DNA of 64,000 nt from Eutreptiella sp. 'Long Island Sound 2002' (GCA_964036045.1 OZ038384.1:41265704-41329703), one strand, 5' to 3'; positions 1 to 9,599 are shown, counted from the first letter of the stretch. The notes: generated by a model not told the origin, from the letters alone. Numbers and translations: made by a program.

Positions 1-1640
1 CAGCAGGAAACCCTACACCAGCAGCAAGCAGCAGGAGGGGCACAACAAACACACAGTGTTGAAATCACTATAAAACTTTCTCAAAAGAATACACGGGTTT
101 TGGGACATCACCTTTTTTTTGCTGGTGCTCGTCGGGCGAGCACGTTCCACAACGAGACACTTTGGTGGTGCTTGCATGGGGAAAGTGGCGGGCACCGGGC
201 TTTAAGGCCTCTGGACTAAGGGGCACTTCGTGCATCTCCCTTGCGGCGCTCATGAAAGCATGGTAGCGGGGAAACACGTGCCCGTGTGCGGCTCCTGACT
301 TGGATCTACATGTATAAATATCGACAAGTATGTTTGTGTACGGAAGGGCATGTTAACCTAATGCGGGAGTCTGAAAGGCGATCTATCAGCACCCCAAGCA
401 GAATAGAGGGGTCAGATGAGACAGGCTCAACAGCGGGAGGAATGCAGTAGCGCAGGCTGCAAGCATCGGCGCGCCCGGCTAACCAAGTTGGGCGCCTCCC
501 TGCCATTCTAAGCTACGGTCGTCAGTGACAAAAATGGTTACCCGCAGACCTTCAACTGCCCGGACTATGCCCTCTGCGCAGTGGTGACCGCCGGCCAACC
601 TGCGGAAAGGGCGTGTTACCTGCACGCAGGTAAGGTCAGGGGCAAAGGGTGAGGAAAGTCTGCCGGAACGCCAGGGTAAGATGCGACCGTTGCGCTTTTT
701 TCGTGAAAGGGCATTTTTATGAAGATGCAAAGGGATGCAAGTCCCGGGCCACATGTGCATACATAGGATTTGTTCCTTTCATGTGTTTGCCACACTGTCA
801 CTGTTATTGCGACACAAAACAGAAGTTGGGTATCATCAGATTATCAAACTTGATTGAAGGAGTGATGCCCGTGTCTTCAGCATGTCGGCGGTGTTCGGCA
901 GGATTATGGTTTTGTTTTTTAGAAAGGAATCTTTTGTGAGAGACGTGAAATAGCAAGGTTTTCAATCAAACGGCATTCCCCACCAAAGGAACGCAAGGTA
1001 CTATGACCGATAAGGTTTAAGGGGGTCGAACCAAGGCTCCAACAGACGATCCGTTGGAAAATGGGGCTTCCCTATGTAACCTCACTGGTGACTTTGGCAT
1101 ACCCGGCCAATAGGACACCTAATTGCCATATCCCTCTTTGCATATGGTCCATCTCCATCTCTTGCCTATCCACCCAAATTAATGTCATCCCTATGAATGA
1201 TACATTGGTGCTTACAAAAACATTTGATAGAATCGTGTACAAGGGGCCATCAAATAGTGTTTCTTGCTGTGGGTATTTGGTTCCTAGCTGCATCTGATTC
1301 TTCGTGCAGATCCAACATACGAGGTATACAGTTCCGAGACGGGTCGGAGTACGCTGCCCTGCCCCTTATCCTTGGCAATACAGCTGCAACAACATGTGTT
1401 TCGAAGTATTTGTTCACGGCTAGTCCGAGTGTGTGTGCAGTGAAATGGCTTCTTGGCAGCCCTCTTTTTTTGAGACATGGCGGTTTCCCGCCCAAAACAT
1501 CATCACAAAACTGCTCACAATGCGAGGTTCCTCGAAGGACAGCCGCGGGAATGGAACCCGTACAAAAAGATCATGCCACTGTAAATTTCCCTGGGTGCAA
1601 AGCACTGCCAAGTGAGGCACCAAAAGCCTAGGGAGAGTGA
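1..1640. other. anonymous DNA, no gene recognised
   Basis: Only short open frames occur on both strands, none with a recognisable motif. A tRNA-like T-arm string near 1024-1036 (minus) was examined and does not fold into a tRNA. I see no repeats shared with the rest of the window here. Confidence 0.5.
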
Positions 1641-1643
1641 CAA

Positions 1644-2508
1644 ATGGCAATCGAATGTTGCTGGGCTACCAACAGGAGAGGAAGCAGTTTGAAAGGCGTG
1701 ATGGAACTAAAAGAGATAAGGCATGACCAGAGTCCTGTTGGAGTAACACTTCTGGATCGTCAGAAAAATGCAGTGGTCTGTAAGACTGAAAAAGAACCTG
1801 AGCTCTGTGACAGATGGATCATCCCAGGGAGACAGAGTCCACAGATCAGCAGACATATAAACAGGGTACAAGGGCTTGAAGCTGGGAAATAGGGTCATCT
1901 GCAGAAAGACAAAAAAATAGAAAATAAATGAATCAGTGCCTGGGTATGCAGGTTCCAGTGAAAATGGGGTGCCTGTTTGTCTGGATCGCGAACTCTTCAA
2001 CAACACATGGCCACTACCCTTCCGCCACACCGTAACAAACTGGATCCCCACTGCTCCAAGGGGAGAAGTCCGCAATTATTTCAAAACCCTTGTCCCAAAC
2101 TCTCTCAGCAACCTTCGCCGAACCCCACACAGAAACACCACTTATGCTCACAATTTAAACTCACTCACCAAAGCCCTCCAACATCGTCGCAAAGCCCTCT
2201 CCAAAGCCTTGGAGTCTATCAAAGACTGGTTCATTACAAACCCTCTGAACCTTGATCACCTCAGGCCTCACGCCCCTGACAACCCCTGGTTTACACCAAT
2301 GTCTGACCTAAGCACCTCCTCTCTTAGCCCACGCAAACTGCACCCCCTTTTGGAAGAGAAGGACCTAAAAAATGACCGCCCAAATAACTATTTTTTTTGG
2401 ACATTTGCAACACACATGGCCCAGATGCCACCGAAAAAATACAATTTTACCCAATTTGCTGCTTTTTTCCACTTTTTGCTTATCAAAATAAACTATTATT
2501 TTGTCTGA
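1644..2508 (+). pseudogene. decayed coding remnant of an unidentified protein family (left copy)
   Basis: Two open stretches (1644-1892 and 1936-2508) are separated by stops. The first contains TEKEPELCDRWII followed by SRHIN. The second begins with ENGVPVCLDR and runs 190 codons into a K/R/H-rich stretch. The same two peptide signatures occur on the opposite strand at about 9740-9600 (TEKEPQLCDKWII, ENGVPVCLDR), with roughly 90% nucleotide identity over some 80 bases and an exact 29-base match (1960-1988 against 9700-9728). Most differences keep the protein sequence similar, so the fragments derive from a real coding family. I do not recognise that family. The copies lie in inverted orientation on either side of the left two-gene unit, so they could also be arms of a larger element. 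Confidence 0.45.
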
Positions 2509-2638
2509 TTTGAGGGGTGTGTTTTACCAATCTTGTCGTTTTTGTATTTCAAAAGCCAACTGGTGCGTGCCTGTTCGGGAGCTCATTTTCAAAATATGAC
2601 ATTCTGCGGGTCTCCAGTTGCACCTATGTTTGTCCTGC

Positions 2639-2660
2639 GAAATAAATTGCTTTTTTGTGT
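2639..2660. repeat. candidate subterminal inverted repeat, left arm
   Basis: GAAATAAATTGCTTTTTT followed by GTGT here matches the reverse complement of 9041-9065, where one extra C precedes the GTGT. It sits directly outside the outermost left palindrome. It contains AATAAA, but on the strand opposite to gene A, so it is not that gene's poly(A) signal. It could mark the left end of the two-gene element. No target-site duplication was identified. Confidence 0.45.
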
Positions 2661-2666
2661 ACCTGA

Positions 2667-2686
2667 GTGCGCGAGGCCTCGCGCAC
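2667..2686. repeat. left-family 20-bp palindrome, copy 1
   Basis: Perfect GTGCGCGAGGCCTCGCGCAC. The symmetry extends to 26 bp (2664-2689). It lies in the region downstream of the gene A stop codon. Confidence 0.95.
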
Positions 2687-2825
2687 TCAAGGTCATGGAA
2701 ACAATTGTGTACAGAGGGCAACAAAAACAGGACACGAAGTGCACAACGTACAAACACTGAGATAAAAGCTTGGCAAAAATGTACAACCCTTTAAGGGCAT
2801 ATAATTGCATTCGCGTCGAAGGCGA

Positions 2826-2845
2826 GTGCGCGAGCCCTCGCGCAC
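2826..2845. repeat. left-family palindrome, copy 2 (centre variant)
   Basis: GTGCGCGAGCCCTCGCGCAC. One centre base differs (GCCC instead of GGCC). Flanking bases extend the arms to 24 bp. It lies about 45 bp downstream of the gene A stop codon. Confidence 0.93.
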
Positions 2846-2888
2846 TCATGACTGCAAAAAGAGGCGTAACACTTGGGTTAATGGTGAC

Positions 2889-5844
2889 TTACTTCTTCTT
2901 CGGTCCAGCAACCTTAGCCAACCTGGAACCCAGGCTTCTTGCTGTTGTACTTGTCCCACTTGGAGAGGCAACGGTACCTCGAGACGGCAGGGTACCAGAA
3001 CGCGAGGGCGGCTTGAACTCTGCAGTAGCACTGGCAGCAGTCTTCGCTTTCTTCTTGGACTGTTCCTTACCAGAGTCGGGGCTGCTTGCATCGAAGTGAG
3101 AGGCGGATGCCCGCTTGCGCTTCTGCTGGGTCTCCAGTACTTGCTCCAGATCGTCTTCTTCTGACTCCTCGTCAGTATCGTCGTCGTCTGATTCCGCGGG
3201 CTTGTCCGATTCCTTCTCTTTCCCTTTTGCTTGCTTCTTGGTACTCGAGGGTGTTCCTTTTCCGGCTGCAGTACCCTGAGTTGGTACAACTTTGGCAGTC
3301 TTCTTCATCTTGGCTTGCATTGGCAAGGTAGGTGCAGGCGCACCAGGCTCAGTGTCTTCAGCGGGGGCCTCAGTCACGACATCTTGCTGGACGGCTTCTG
3401 CAGCATGCACCTGCTGGTGCCCTTCATGCCCTCGTTTGCTGTCCAAAACCCACAGTGGAATGCCACGCTGGAGCCACTCTTCTTGAGTATCCCAAGTTGC
3501 AGCTGTTGCTCCCTGCTCCGTCTGATCGGCCTCCAGCATGTACCGCATCACGATTGCATGCTGCAGAGCACCTCCAACGGCATTCCCTAGGTCCTTTTGC
3601 TTGATCGTTGACACAGCCAGAAACGCCACTTTAGTTTTGAGGTCAGACATCGCAATCTTTGCGGCCATGGCAGGCGTGTCGTCCACAACAACCACTGCAT
3701 CAGGAAGCCCACTGCACAAAACGTATCTGTCCAGGTACCACAGCACGTGAATCAGAGGCATGAAACCGCCGAGGTTCTTCTCTTGCATCTCTTCGAAATG
3801 TCCAGCGGAATACGACACATAGTTCGGCAACTGTAAATATGATGAATATAGACGAATAACGGAGGCAGCAGTGCGCGAGGCCTCGCGCACACAACGGCAT
3901 CGTAACAATCGAAAGAAGCAGATATACCTGCTTATCCCAGCGACTCGTTGTTCCGATCCACATACAGTGCTCGTCGAACTGATACGTACTGCTGGTCACG
4001 GGACCCGATAACCAAGAGTACACCGGCAACCGAACATGGTAGAATGGCACTGTGGTTGGATCCTTGTCCTTCTCCATACGCCAGAGCCTCTGCATTTCGC
4101 GGCCAATACGGTGCACAACATCAGCCTCGCCATAGAAAATGACGTCTTTCCCCAGCATCATCACATCGAACAGCCACTTCGGAACAAATCCTGGAGAGTC
4201 GTATTCAATGAAAAGGTCAGCGTTGATGATCCACAACGGGTACTGCAGATCCCGGAAACGGCCTGGCGGTGTCTCTTCAATATTCTCAATACGGCAGGCT
4301 GTCAAAGCGTATTTGATCCCTTGCTCGTCCGACTTGGAGACATTGATCACATCGCCATTACTGAGCTGTGTCTGTGAAGGTGCCGATGATGGTGCCTCAA
4401 CCTTCCTTTGCAGTTGTTTCCGCACGGCCAACGTCTGTGGTAATGGAGGTGCGCCCTTGTCCCCAGTGCGCCACAGAGGTGCAGTGAGCAACGTCTTCCA
4501 TTTTGGCCAGGGCGACCGAAACTTCGTACTTTTTGCGTCCACCCAATAACCCCAATTTCCAAGCCCAATTTTCAATTGCGGCGTGCCCAGTGCTGCGACT
4601 TCTGCTCGGATCTTCGCATCGGCAGCTGTACGGATGTGACAAACGTGGTGAAGTGCGCGAGCCCTCGCGCACTGCAGCTGCGACACTGACGCATACCTGC
4701 GGTCTGGTTGACATGCTGCGTATTGTCCGGATGGTCAAGATGGAAAATAACCCATTGTTCCGTAATCTGCGCGTCAATGTAGTTCTGGGTGGTCTTCAAG
4801 GTCGAGTCCTTCAGGTTCATGTGCGCACAGACTTTCTGCAATAGGCTCGGTAGATGCAGCCCCTCCAGCCTCTTGAAGGCATTCCTTGTAACGTCCTCTT
4901 TCTTGCTCTTACTCTCGAGGTTCCTCATACCAGTAACCGCCTCACGGCCGCAGTAATACGCCAGGGAGAAGATGTCCCTCCAATTCTTGAATGTCGAGTC
5001 CTGCGGGGGGAGACAGTGTCATGGAGTGCGCGAGGCCTCGCGCACTGTAACCGTGCGATACACGAATACATACTGTATGTCCTGCTTCCTCCAAAGCCTC
5101 GGGTGCAAGAAACGCAGAGTTGACGGCAGCTTGGACAACAGCAATCTTGAACCTCTCGAAATCTTGTGGCTCTTTTTCCCGCTTCTGATCCTCAATGTAC
5201 AACAACATGTTGTCCAGCGCCTCGGACAGCGGAATCCACGTCACAGACTGGCTGCCAGCTTGTTGCAATCCTGCAACCTTGGCACGGATCCTCCAAGGCG
5301 TTTCGTACTTCAGAATGTCAACGTAGCAAAACTCCTGCCAATCCTCCAATTCTTTGCCTTCTTCGAGACGCTGTTGCTGAATCTTTCTGCATGTTTCTGT
5401 GCCATGTTGACCATTCAGAACGTAAAGGGAGCCATCTGCAAAGCAAATCATGTACCGAAGCAAAAAGAAGAACCGTCTTCGATCGAAAGCGAAGCGAGTC
5501 ATACCACCATCCTCCCACGCCGTTATGCGCAACGGTCCAGCTGGTGGCAGTGCTTGGTATCCTGCCACTTTTCTGGCAACGTCGTCATAGTTGATGGATC
5601 GGATCTGTCCGCGCTCCTTGGTCTTGTCAATTTTCAAATCAGCAATCTTTACCTTCACGGCTTTACCATTCTCCTGCCGCAGCCACTGTGCCACTTCGAC
5701 TGTGAGCTTCATCTCCGGTATTGCTTTCTTCTCACCCTTCTTCTTGCGTCCTTTCTTCGGCGTGTCCCCGTGGTCGGTCCCTGGTGACGACTCCATGGCC
5801 TCTGCGTCTGTTACTGGACGTTCTGGCGACCCTGGTTCACTCAT
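2889..5844 (-). CDS. Gene A: ParB/DGQHR-like domain protein of a two-gene mobile unit (4 coding exons)
   Basis: Exons 5844-5074, 5000-4697, 4625-3928 and 3830-2889 join in frame to 904 codons plus TAA. Residues 30-40 are Lys-rich. Residues ~63-160 follow a ParB-N-like plan: a strand-rich block (VKVKIADLKID), an R/N-containing helix, PAGPLRI, then YVLNGQHG with the GQH at 145-147, recalling the DGQHR/GEHR motif of ParB-type and DndB-type proteins. Residues ~258-700 are unassigned but conserved in the diverged copy at 61.6-59.0 kb, e.g. the SPWPKW and HVLWYLDRY regions. The tail (~700-904) has a long acidic Asp/Glu run, basic clusters (KRKR, KKKAK) that could be nuclear localisation signals, and Ser/Thr-rich sequence. 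The start is the first ATG after a CTTTTCAG acceptor. Donors are GTATGT, GTATGC and GTATAT. It lies 248 bp downstream of gene B on the same strand. A DNA-binding role is inferred. Confidence 0.8.
3831..3927 (-). other. gene A intron 3 (97 nt)
   Basis: The donor is CAG|GTATAT and the acceptor TTTACAG, phase 0. Removing it joins RWDKQ to LPNYVSY, which aligns with LPRYLSY in the right-hand copy. It contains one palindrome. Confidence 0.85.
3871..3890. repeat. left-family palindrome, copy 3 (in intron 3)
   Basis: Perfect GTGCGCGAGGCCTCGCGCAC with no further symmetrical flank. It is wholly inside gene A intron 3. Confidence 0.95.
4626..4696 (-). other. gene A intron 2 (71 nt)
   Basis: The donor is GCAG|GTATGC and the acceptor CGTACAG, phase 1. 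The right-hand copy has an intron at the equivalent position with the same phase and the same GTATGC donor (60464-60303). Confidence 0.88.
4653..4672. repeat. left-family palindrome, copy 4 (in intron 2)
   Basis: GTGCGCGAGCCCTCGCGCAC, the same centre variant as copy 2, inside gene A intron 2. Confidence 0.95.
5001..5073 (-). other. gene A intron 1 (73 nt)
   Basis: The donor is ACA|GTATGT and the acceptor CCCCCCGCAG, phase 0. Reading through it would add a cysteine/arginine-rich translation of the palindrome, so splicing is the simpler reading. Confidence 0.85.
5026..5045. repeat. left-family palindrome, copy 5 (in intron 1)
   Basis: Perfect 20-bp palindrome, 22 bp with flanking A/T, inside gene A intron 1. 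Confidence 0.95.
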
Positions 5845-5859
5845 GATGCCAAACAATAC

Positions 5860-6042
5860 CTGAAAAGGGCAAATGGCATGACATGAAACACGGTCATTTG
5901 AACTCTGAAATCAGTCGAAACGGTATTTTGCAGGTCGTTTTCGGAAATCTGTTCCACAAACGTCTTTGTTGTGACTTAATCCACGGCACTTAGCGAAGTA
6001 CTCAGTGCGCGAGGCCTCGCGCACTCACATCGCATTACATAC
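5860..6042 (-). other. candidate 5'-UTR intron of gene A
   Basis: A CAG|GTATGT donor at 6042 and a CCCTTTTCAG acceptor at 5860 enclose one palindrome. The acceptor lies 15 nt before the gene A ATG. The right-hand copy has the same arrangement (GTATGA at 61840, CTTTCAG at 61623, one palindrome between), which supports the call. Transcript data are needed to prove it. Confidence 0.55.
6005..6024. repeat. left-family palindrome, copy 6
   Basis: Perfect GTGCGCGAGGCCTCGCGCAC (22 bp with flanks). It lies in the gene B-gene A interval, inside the candidate 5'-UTR intron. Confidence 0.95.
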
Positions 6043-6060
6043 CTGTTTTCATAACGTTTA

Positions 6061-6080
6061 GTGCGCGAGGCCTCGCGCAC
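6061..6080. repeat. left-family palindrome, copy 7
   Basis: Perfect 20-bp palindrome 12 bp beyond the gene B stop codon. The 36-bp spacing to copy 6 makes these two the closest pair. Confidence 0.95.
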
Positions 6081-6092
6081 TGCGGGTGTCAG

Positions 6093-8090
6093 TTACCGCA
6101 AGCGTTGCCGCACGTTGCGTGTTGCTGCTTCCTGTCTGTCGGCATCCATATCTGTTCTCTGTCCCACAACAGCATCCAGTTTCCGTTTCAGTTGGTTGGT
6201 GGGATTTGTTTTCTGGTCAATGAGGGCATCTAGTACGCTGTGACCAAGTAGCCGGTAGTGGTCGTAACCGAGGGGTTGTGTAGGTGAGGGCGGAAATCTC
6301 GGTAACCTCCGCGGCCAAGAAGGTGCAACCGTGCTTACTCTGTCCGACTCCCATTCCACATAGGCCATGCATATCCGGTCTGTCGCCAAAAATCTGGTCA
6401 GTCGTTGTCGCATGCTGTGTACCAGGTTCTTGGCAACGTTTTGCACCCCCACGCGTTTTCCACCAGGACCAACCTTTAGCAACAAGTAATGGTTTTCCAC
6501 CTCCTGAACAGTAACAGAACCCGTGTTTCTCGCCTTGTCCCGCACCAGCTTGCTCAACATCCCTTCTCCAAACTCCTCTGAGTGTGCCTGACCGGGCAGG
6601 TCCTGGTGCCACTTGCTGTTGTACAACAATGTGCACATGATTGTGCGCTCGTACTTCAGTATGGTGTCACACGGTCCTCGACGCAGCCTCCGCAACAGAC
6701 ACAAACTCAACTGCAACACCTCCTGAGCTCGTGTCCCTGTAGCGTTGTTTTCCCCCGACCAATTGCACTCCCGTACCAGGTGACCCAAGTACAACAACAA
6801 CGGGCACCAATCCGACAACAAATGCAAGACTGCGTTTGCCACTGCTGCCCTGTTGGCATGCGTAGTGTCACGACCACTGATCGCGGTTGCAGCTTGTGCC
6901 TTGCGCCGATACGGGCGTAGTATTCGGGGTGTGGCAAGCATCAGCGCAGCAATAGTTTTTTCCATAACTATCAGTTTGGGGTATGATAGTATGGTGGAAC
7001 CAGGTCGTAGCAGACCTTTCCGTAGGTAGGTTAGAATAGGCCAGAACACCCGAAAAGTATGAGTAACAACGAACTTGTAGGCATGCCAGACACCGTAAAC
7101 TACAGGCACGTAACGCAGGTATGCACGCATGTTCCATCGTTGGTTCTTGGCACCGTACAACAACTTTAGTACCCTGTAGTGTATGTTTTCGTCAACCAAC
7201 AGCGGTAGAACTCTGTTTGTCTGTTGTGCTACGTCCCTTGCAAAGTGTAACAAGTTTAACAGACCAACACCACAAGTTACCTTCTCTTTGGACAGGGCAA
7301 ACGGGCGCCACACCGGTGCCTGTACAGTCCTTGCATCCCTCCTCACATCCGACGGCGCTCTCACGTTTCCAGCGTCTGGTGTACACCCATCTGCATACCC
7401 CATGTCACGCAATGTCTGGTGGATTCTCCGTTCACGCTGTTGCAGAGCCCTTGCGACTGTCGTTATCCGTGCTGCCAGTTCCTCAATGGCTGGATGTCCT
7501 GCCCAATACGTGGGCCTCTGTTTCAGTTGAAGTACTGCCATTGCAGTACAGTTTTGCGACCGGTCACTTTCGTCTGGGTGTGTCGTGTATTGTGCCCGGT
7601 ACCAGTTGTCTATCCACAGCACGCAACACGACGAAAGCACCAGTGACCAAGTTGCTTTAAGTGCTGCTGCTGCCTGTTCGTCCACTGTGTCTGCGGCAGC
7701 GTCTGCTTGCCCGAGTCGTACTTTTGTTCGTCTTTCTGTTTGCGTCAGGTACCCTGTTGTGTTTCCCGGTTTTTTCCTGTTTGGTACTGCCCGTTGACGC
7801 ATCAACAGGTACAGGTTCCAGCCCTCCTGTTGCAAAATGCGCACCCAGCGCTTGTCCTCCTGTCGTTTAGCTGCTGGTAAACTGTGGCGCGTTCTTTTGT
7901 TGAACCTGAGTCGCTGTGCAAATGTTAACACCAGTTGCGCCGCCAGGTCGTTCCGTTTCAGTCCTTTCCATAGGTCACCTGCTGTTTGGTATGCTGGTTC
8001 TGCCGCGCATGCCTCTCGTAGTGCTGCTGCTCCTTTGCTTACTTCTGCAATCATGCGTTGCTCTACGGATTTTCTGGCTCGAAGTGGCAT
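6093..8090 (-). CDS. Gene B: candidate RNase H-fold (DDE-like) recombinase of the two-gene unit
   Basis: Single open frame of 665 codons, ATG to TAA, with no intron. Much of it aligns with the open frame at 64000-62224: WIDNWYR/WFDKYRR, then an NCTA/NVTA-centred block, YWAGHP/YHGLP, LLVDENIHY/FLIDIKIFY, VYGVWHAYK/LYGVCHPYQ, MEKTI, LVRECNWSG/LVRQCSWNG and SEEFGEGMLSKL/SEEYGEAMLSRL. Asp161 and Asp300 each end a hydrophobic strand-like segment, and Glu505/506/509 lie in the last block. This order would fit the D, D, E residues of RNase H-fold transposases, but that is inference from pattern, not a family match. The C-terminus (~630-665) is basic and variable. It is upstream of and co-oriented with gene A, separated by two palindromes, and three more palindromes lie upstream. 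Other possibilities are a structural or replication protein of a viral-like element. Confidence 0.72.
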   Translation of the reverse strand: MPLRARKSVEQRMIAEVSKGAAALREACAAEPAYQTAGDLWKGLKRNDLAAQLVLTFAQRLRFNKRTRHSLPAAKRQEDKRWVRILQQEGWNLYLLMRQRAVPNRKKPGNTTGYLTQTERRTKVRLGQADAAADTVDEQAAAALKATWSLVLSSCCVLWIDNWYRAQYTTHPDESDRSQNCTAMAVLQLKQRPTYWAGHPAIEELAARITTVARALQQRERRIHQTLRDMGYADGCTPDAGNVRAPSDVRRDARTVQAPVWRPFALSKEKVTCGVGLLNLLHFARDVAQQTNRVLPLLVDENIHYRVLKLLYGAKNQRWNMRAYLRYVPVVYGVWHAYKFVVTHTFRVFWPILTYLRKGLLRPGSTILSYPKLIVMEKTIAALMLATPRILRPYRRKAQAATAISGRDTTHANRAAVANAVLHLLSDWCPLLLYLGHLVRECNWSGENNATGTRAQEVLQLSLCLLRRLRRGPCDTILKYERTIMCTLLYNSKWHQDLPGQAHSEEFGEGMLSKLVRDKARNTGSVTVQEVENHYLLLKVGPGGKRVGVQNVAKNLVHSMRQRLTRFLATDRICMAYVEWESDRVSTVAPSWPRRLPRFPPSPTQPLGYDHYRLLGHSVLDALIDQKTNPTNQLKRKLDAVVGQRTDMDADRQEAATRNVRQRLR

Positions 8091-8554
8091 TTTGCGTCTT
8101 TCTCTGTGGAATTATATTTGCGCACATATGTTGGTTATCGTTTCGCACAGCGACCTTTAAAAAAAATGTATTAGAAAACATCTGGCCTTTTCCTGTCGTC
8201 ATTCTGGTGCGTGTGCTGTCGCCGCAAATTGGATTTGGTGTCTGCGTGCGCTCCGTTCCCAGTAACCGCAAACTGTTTTCGCAACCACAATTTCCTGTTC
8301 TGCGTCCGTCTTTAAACCCAGTTGGAAAAAAAAACCATGTCTATCGGTCAACGAAGGCTACGCCGCTATTAAAACCGGACACGTCTACCATCGAGTGGCT
8401 GTTGGAAAAAAGCAAATCATTCCCCTGATCCCCTGAAAAATATGACGAAGGTTACCGATGTATAATCGACTGTCACAGGTGGTAGACGTGAAGGGGAATG
8501 TAAATACCGGCGTAGCCTAGCTTGATCGCTTTTTCATTTTCTTCTGTCATTTAA

Positions 8555-8574
8555 GTGCGCGAGGCCTCGCGCAC
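8555..8574. repeat. left-family palindrome, copy 8
   Basis: Perfect GTGCGCGAGGCCTCGCGCAC about 465 bp upstream of the gene B start. Confidence 0.95.
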
Positions 8575-8734
8575 TGATTGTTTCCGGGGAAACAATGTTC
8601 TATACCGTGTTGAATCTGATCAACATGGTGTCTACACACATATACACCGGAAAAATCAAACGTGTTTGTCCGTCTCGTACTGTACCTGCAATTGTACGCG
8701 TCACATCCAGTCTGAAAATTCAATACATAACGTG

Positions 8735-8766
8735 ACCTGAGTGCGCGAGGCCTCGCGCACTCAGGT
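8735..8766. repeat. left-family palindrome, copy 9, extended to 32 bp
   Basis: The 20-bp core occupies 8741-8760. The arms continue perfectly as ACCTGA and TCAGGT, giving a 32-bp perfect palindrome, the longest in the set. Confidence 0.95.
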
Positions 8767-8965
8767 TGCTTAAATTTGTATTTTATTTTCACTTTACAGT
8801 ACATGTGTTTCCCCTAACATGGGAAGTCCGACAGCCATACACTTCCAATGCTCCCTGGTCAACACAATCCTAATTTTAATACCGTGTGGGAGCTGCGTAT
8901 TTCCGCAAAAGCCAGTCCTTACGGGTTGTTACGTTTCGTGATAAACTCTGCTTTCGCTATCTTGA

Positions 8966-8985
8966 GTGCGCGAGGCCTCGCGCAC
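8966..8985. repeat. left-family palindrome, copy 10
   Basis: Perfect core, 26 bp with flanks (8963-8988). It is the outermost copy on the gene B side. Confidence 0.95.
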
Positions 8986-9040
8986 TCAGAACGCCAGAGA
9001 AATGTAAAAAACGTCACATTGAGGAACACGGAGTTGCACA

Positions 9041-9065
9041 ACACGAAAAAAGCAATTTATTTCAC
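9041..9065. repeat. candidate subterminal inverted repeat, right arm
   Basis: This is the reverse complement of the left arm at 2639-2660 over 18 exact bases plus GTGT, with one extra base. It lies about 55 bp outside palindrome copy 10. Confidence 0.45.
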
Positions 9066-9134
9066 TACGTCTAAAATCACGTTCATGAAACATCCAAAAA
9101 AATAGTTTTTTTGCCCTGTTGCGAACCGGTCCTT

Positions 9135-9157
9135 TTTTGCGCGTTCGGCGCGCAAAA
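9135..9157. repeat. GC-core hairpin near the right edge of the left unit
   Basis: TTTTGCGCG and CGCGCAAAA are perfect 9-bp arms around a TTCGG loop. A wider CCCTGTT (9114-9120) pairs with AACAGGG (about 9156-9162). It does not match the 20-bp palindrome family. Confidence 0.7.
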
Positions 9158-9438
9158 CAGGGTGCAGTTTGCGTGGGCTAAGCCTCTAGCGCTCCAACAA
9201 AACTTACTTATCCAAAGAAACAACCACACAACAAACCCACCAACAAACACCCCTACCAAATTCGCTCCTCTCACACAACAAAACCTTCATCAAAATTCCA
9301 CCACTTGAACCTCACACCCCACAACTTCCCCAACACAACATCTTCTCCCTCAACTTCATCTCCACATTCCAATTGCACCACTTCTCGCCACCACCTTCCA
9401 AAACTTCTCGACTCTGCTCCTAAAAGACGCAGGCTGAA

Positions 9439-9540
9439 CCCCCCCCCCCCTCAGCAAGATGCATGTAAGCCCCCCCCCCCCCCCCTAAACCATAGATCCC
9501 ACCTGCCCCCCATTTTCCCATAACCACAGCCCCCCCCCCC
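9439..9540. repeat. three poly-C tracts
   Basis: Runs of 12, 16 and 11 C at 9439-9450, 9470-9485 and 9530-9540, separated by short mixed sequence. The surrounding 9.2-9.5 kb is low-complexity C/A-rich DNA without a gene. Confidence 0.9.
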
Positions 9541-9599
9541 TCATATCACGCTCGCCAATTCATTTCTGTTTCCTTTCGTGGTGCCAGCATACCCAGGTT

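Larger units (their letters stand above)
8091..9040. other. upstream region of gene B with three palindromes
   Basis: No convincing coding sequence occurs here. Palindromes at 8555, 8741 and 8966 are the only structure seen. This interval should contain the gene B promoter and the 5' end of the element. Confidence 0.5.

Noticed and set aside
1015-1110. Possible tRNA on minus (GGTTCGACCCC T-loop string)
   Set aside because: The T-stem does not pair and no acceptor, D or anticodon arms could be placed.
2889-3908. Gene A last exon read as an independent 339-aa protein starting inside the palindrome
   Set aside because: Its first residues translate intron 3 and the palindrome; splicing gives an exact in-frame junction supported by the right-hand copy.
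2667-8985. CRISPR-like array for the spaced palindromes
   Set aside because: Spacings range from 36 to about 2,500 bp, copies lie in introns of eukaryotic-type genes, and no cas-like gene is present.
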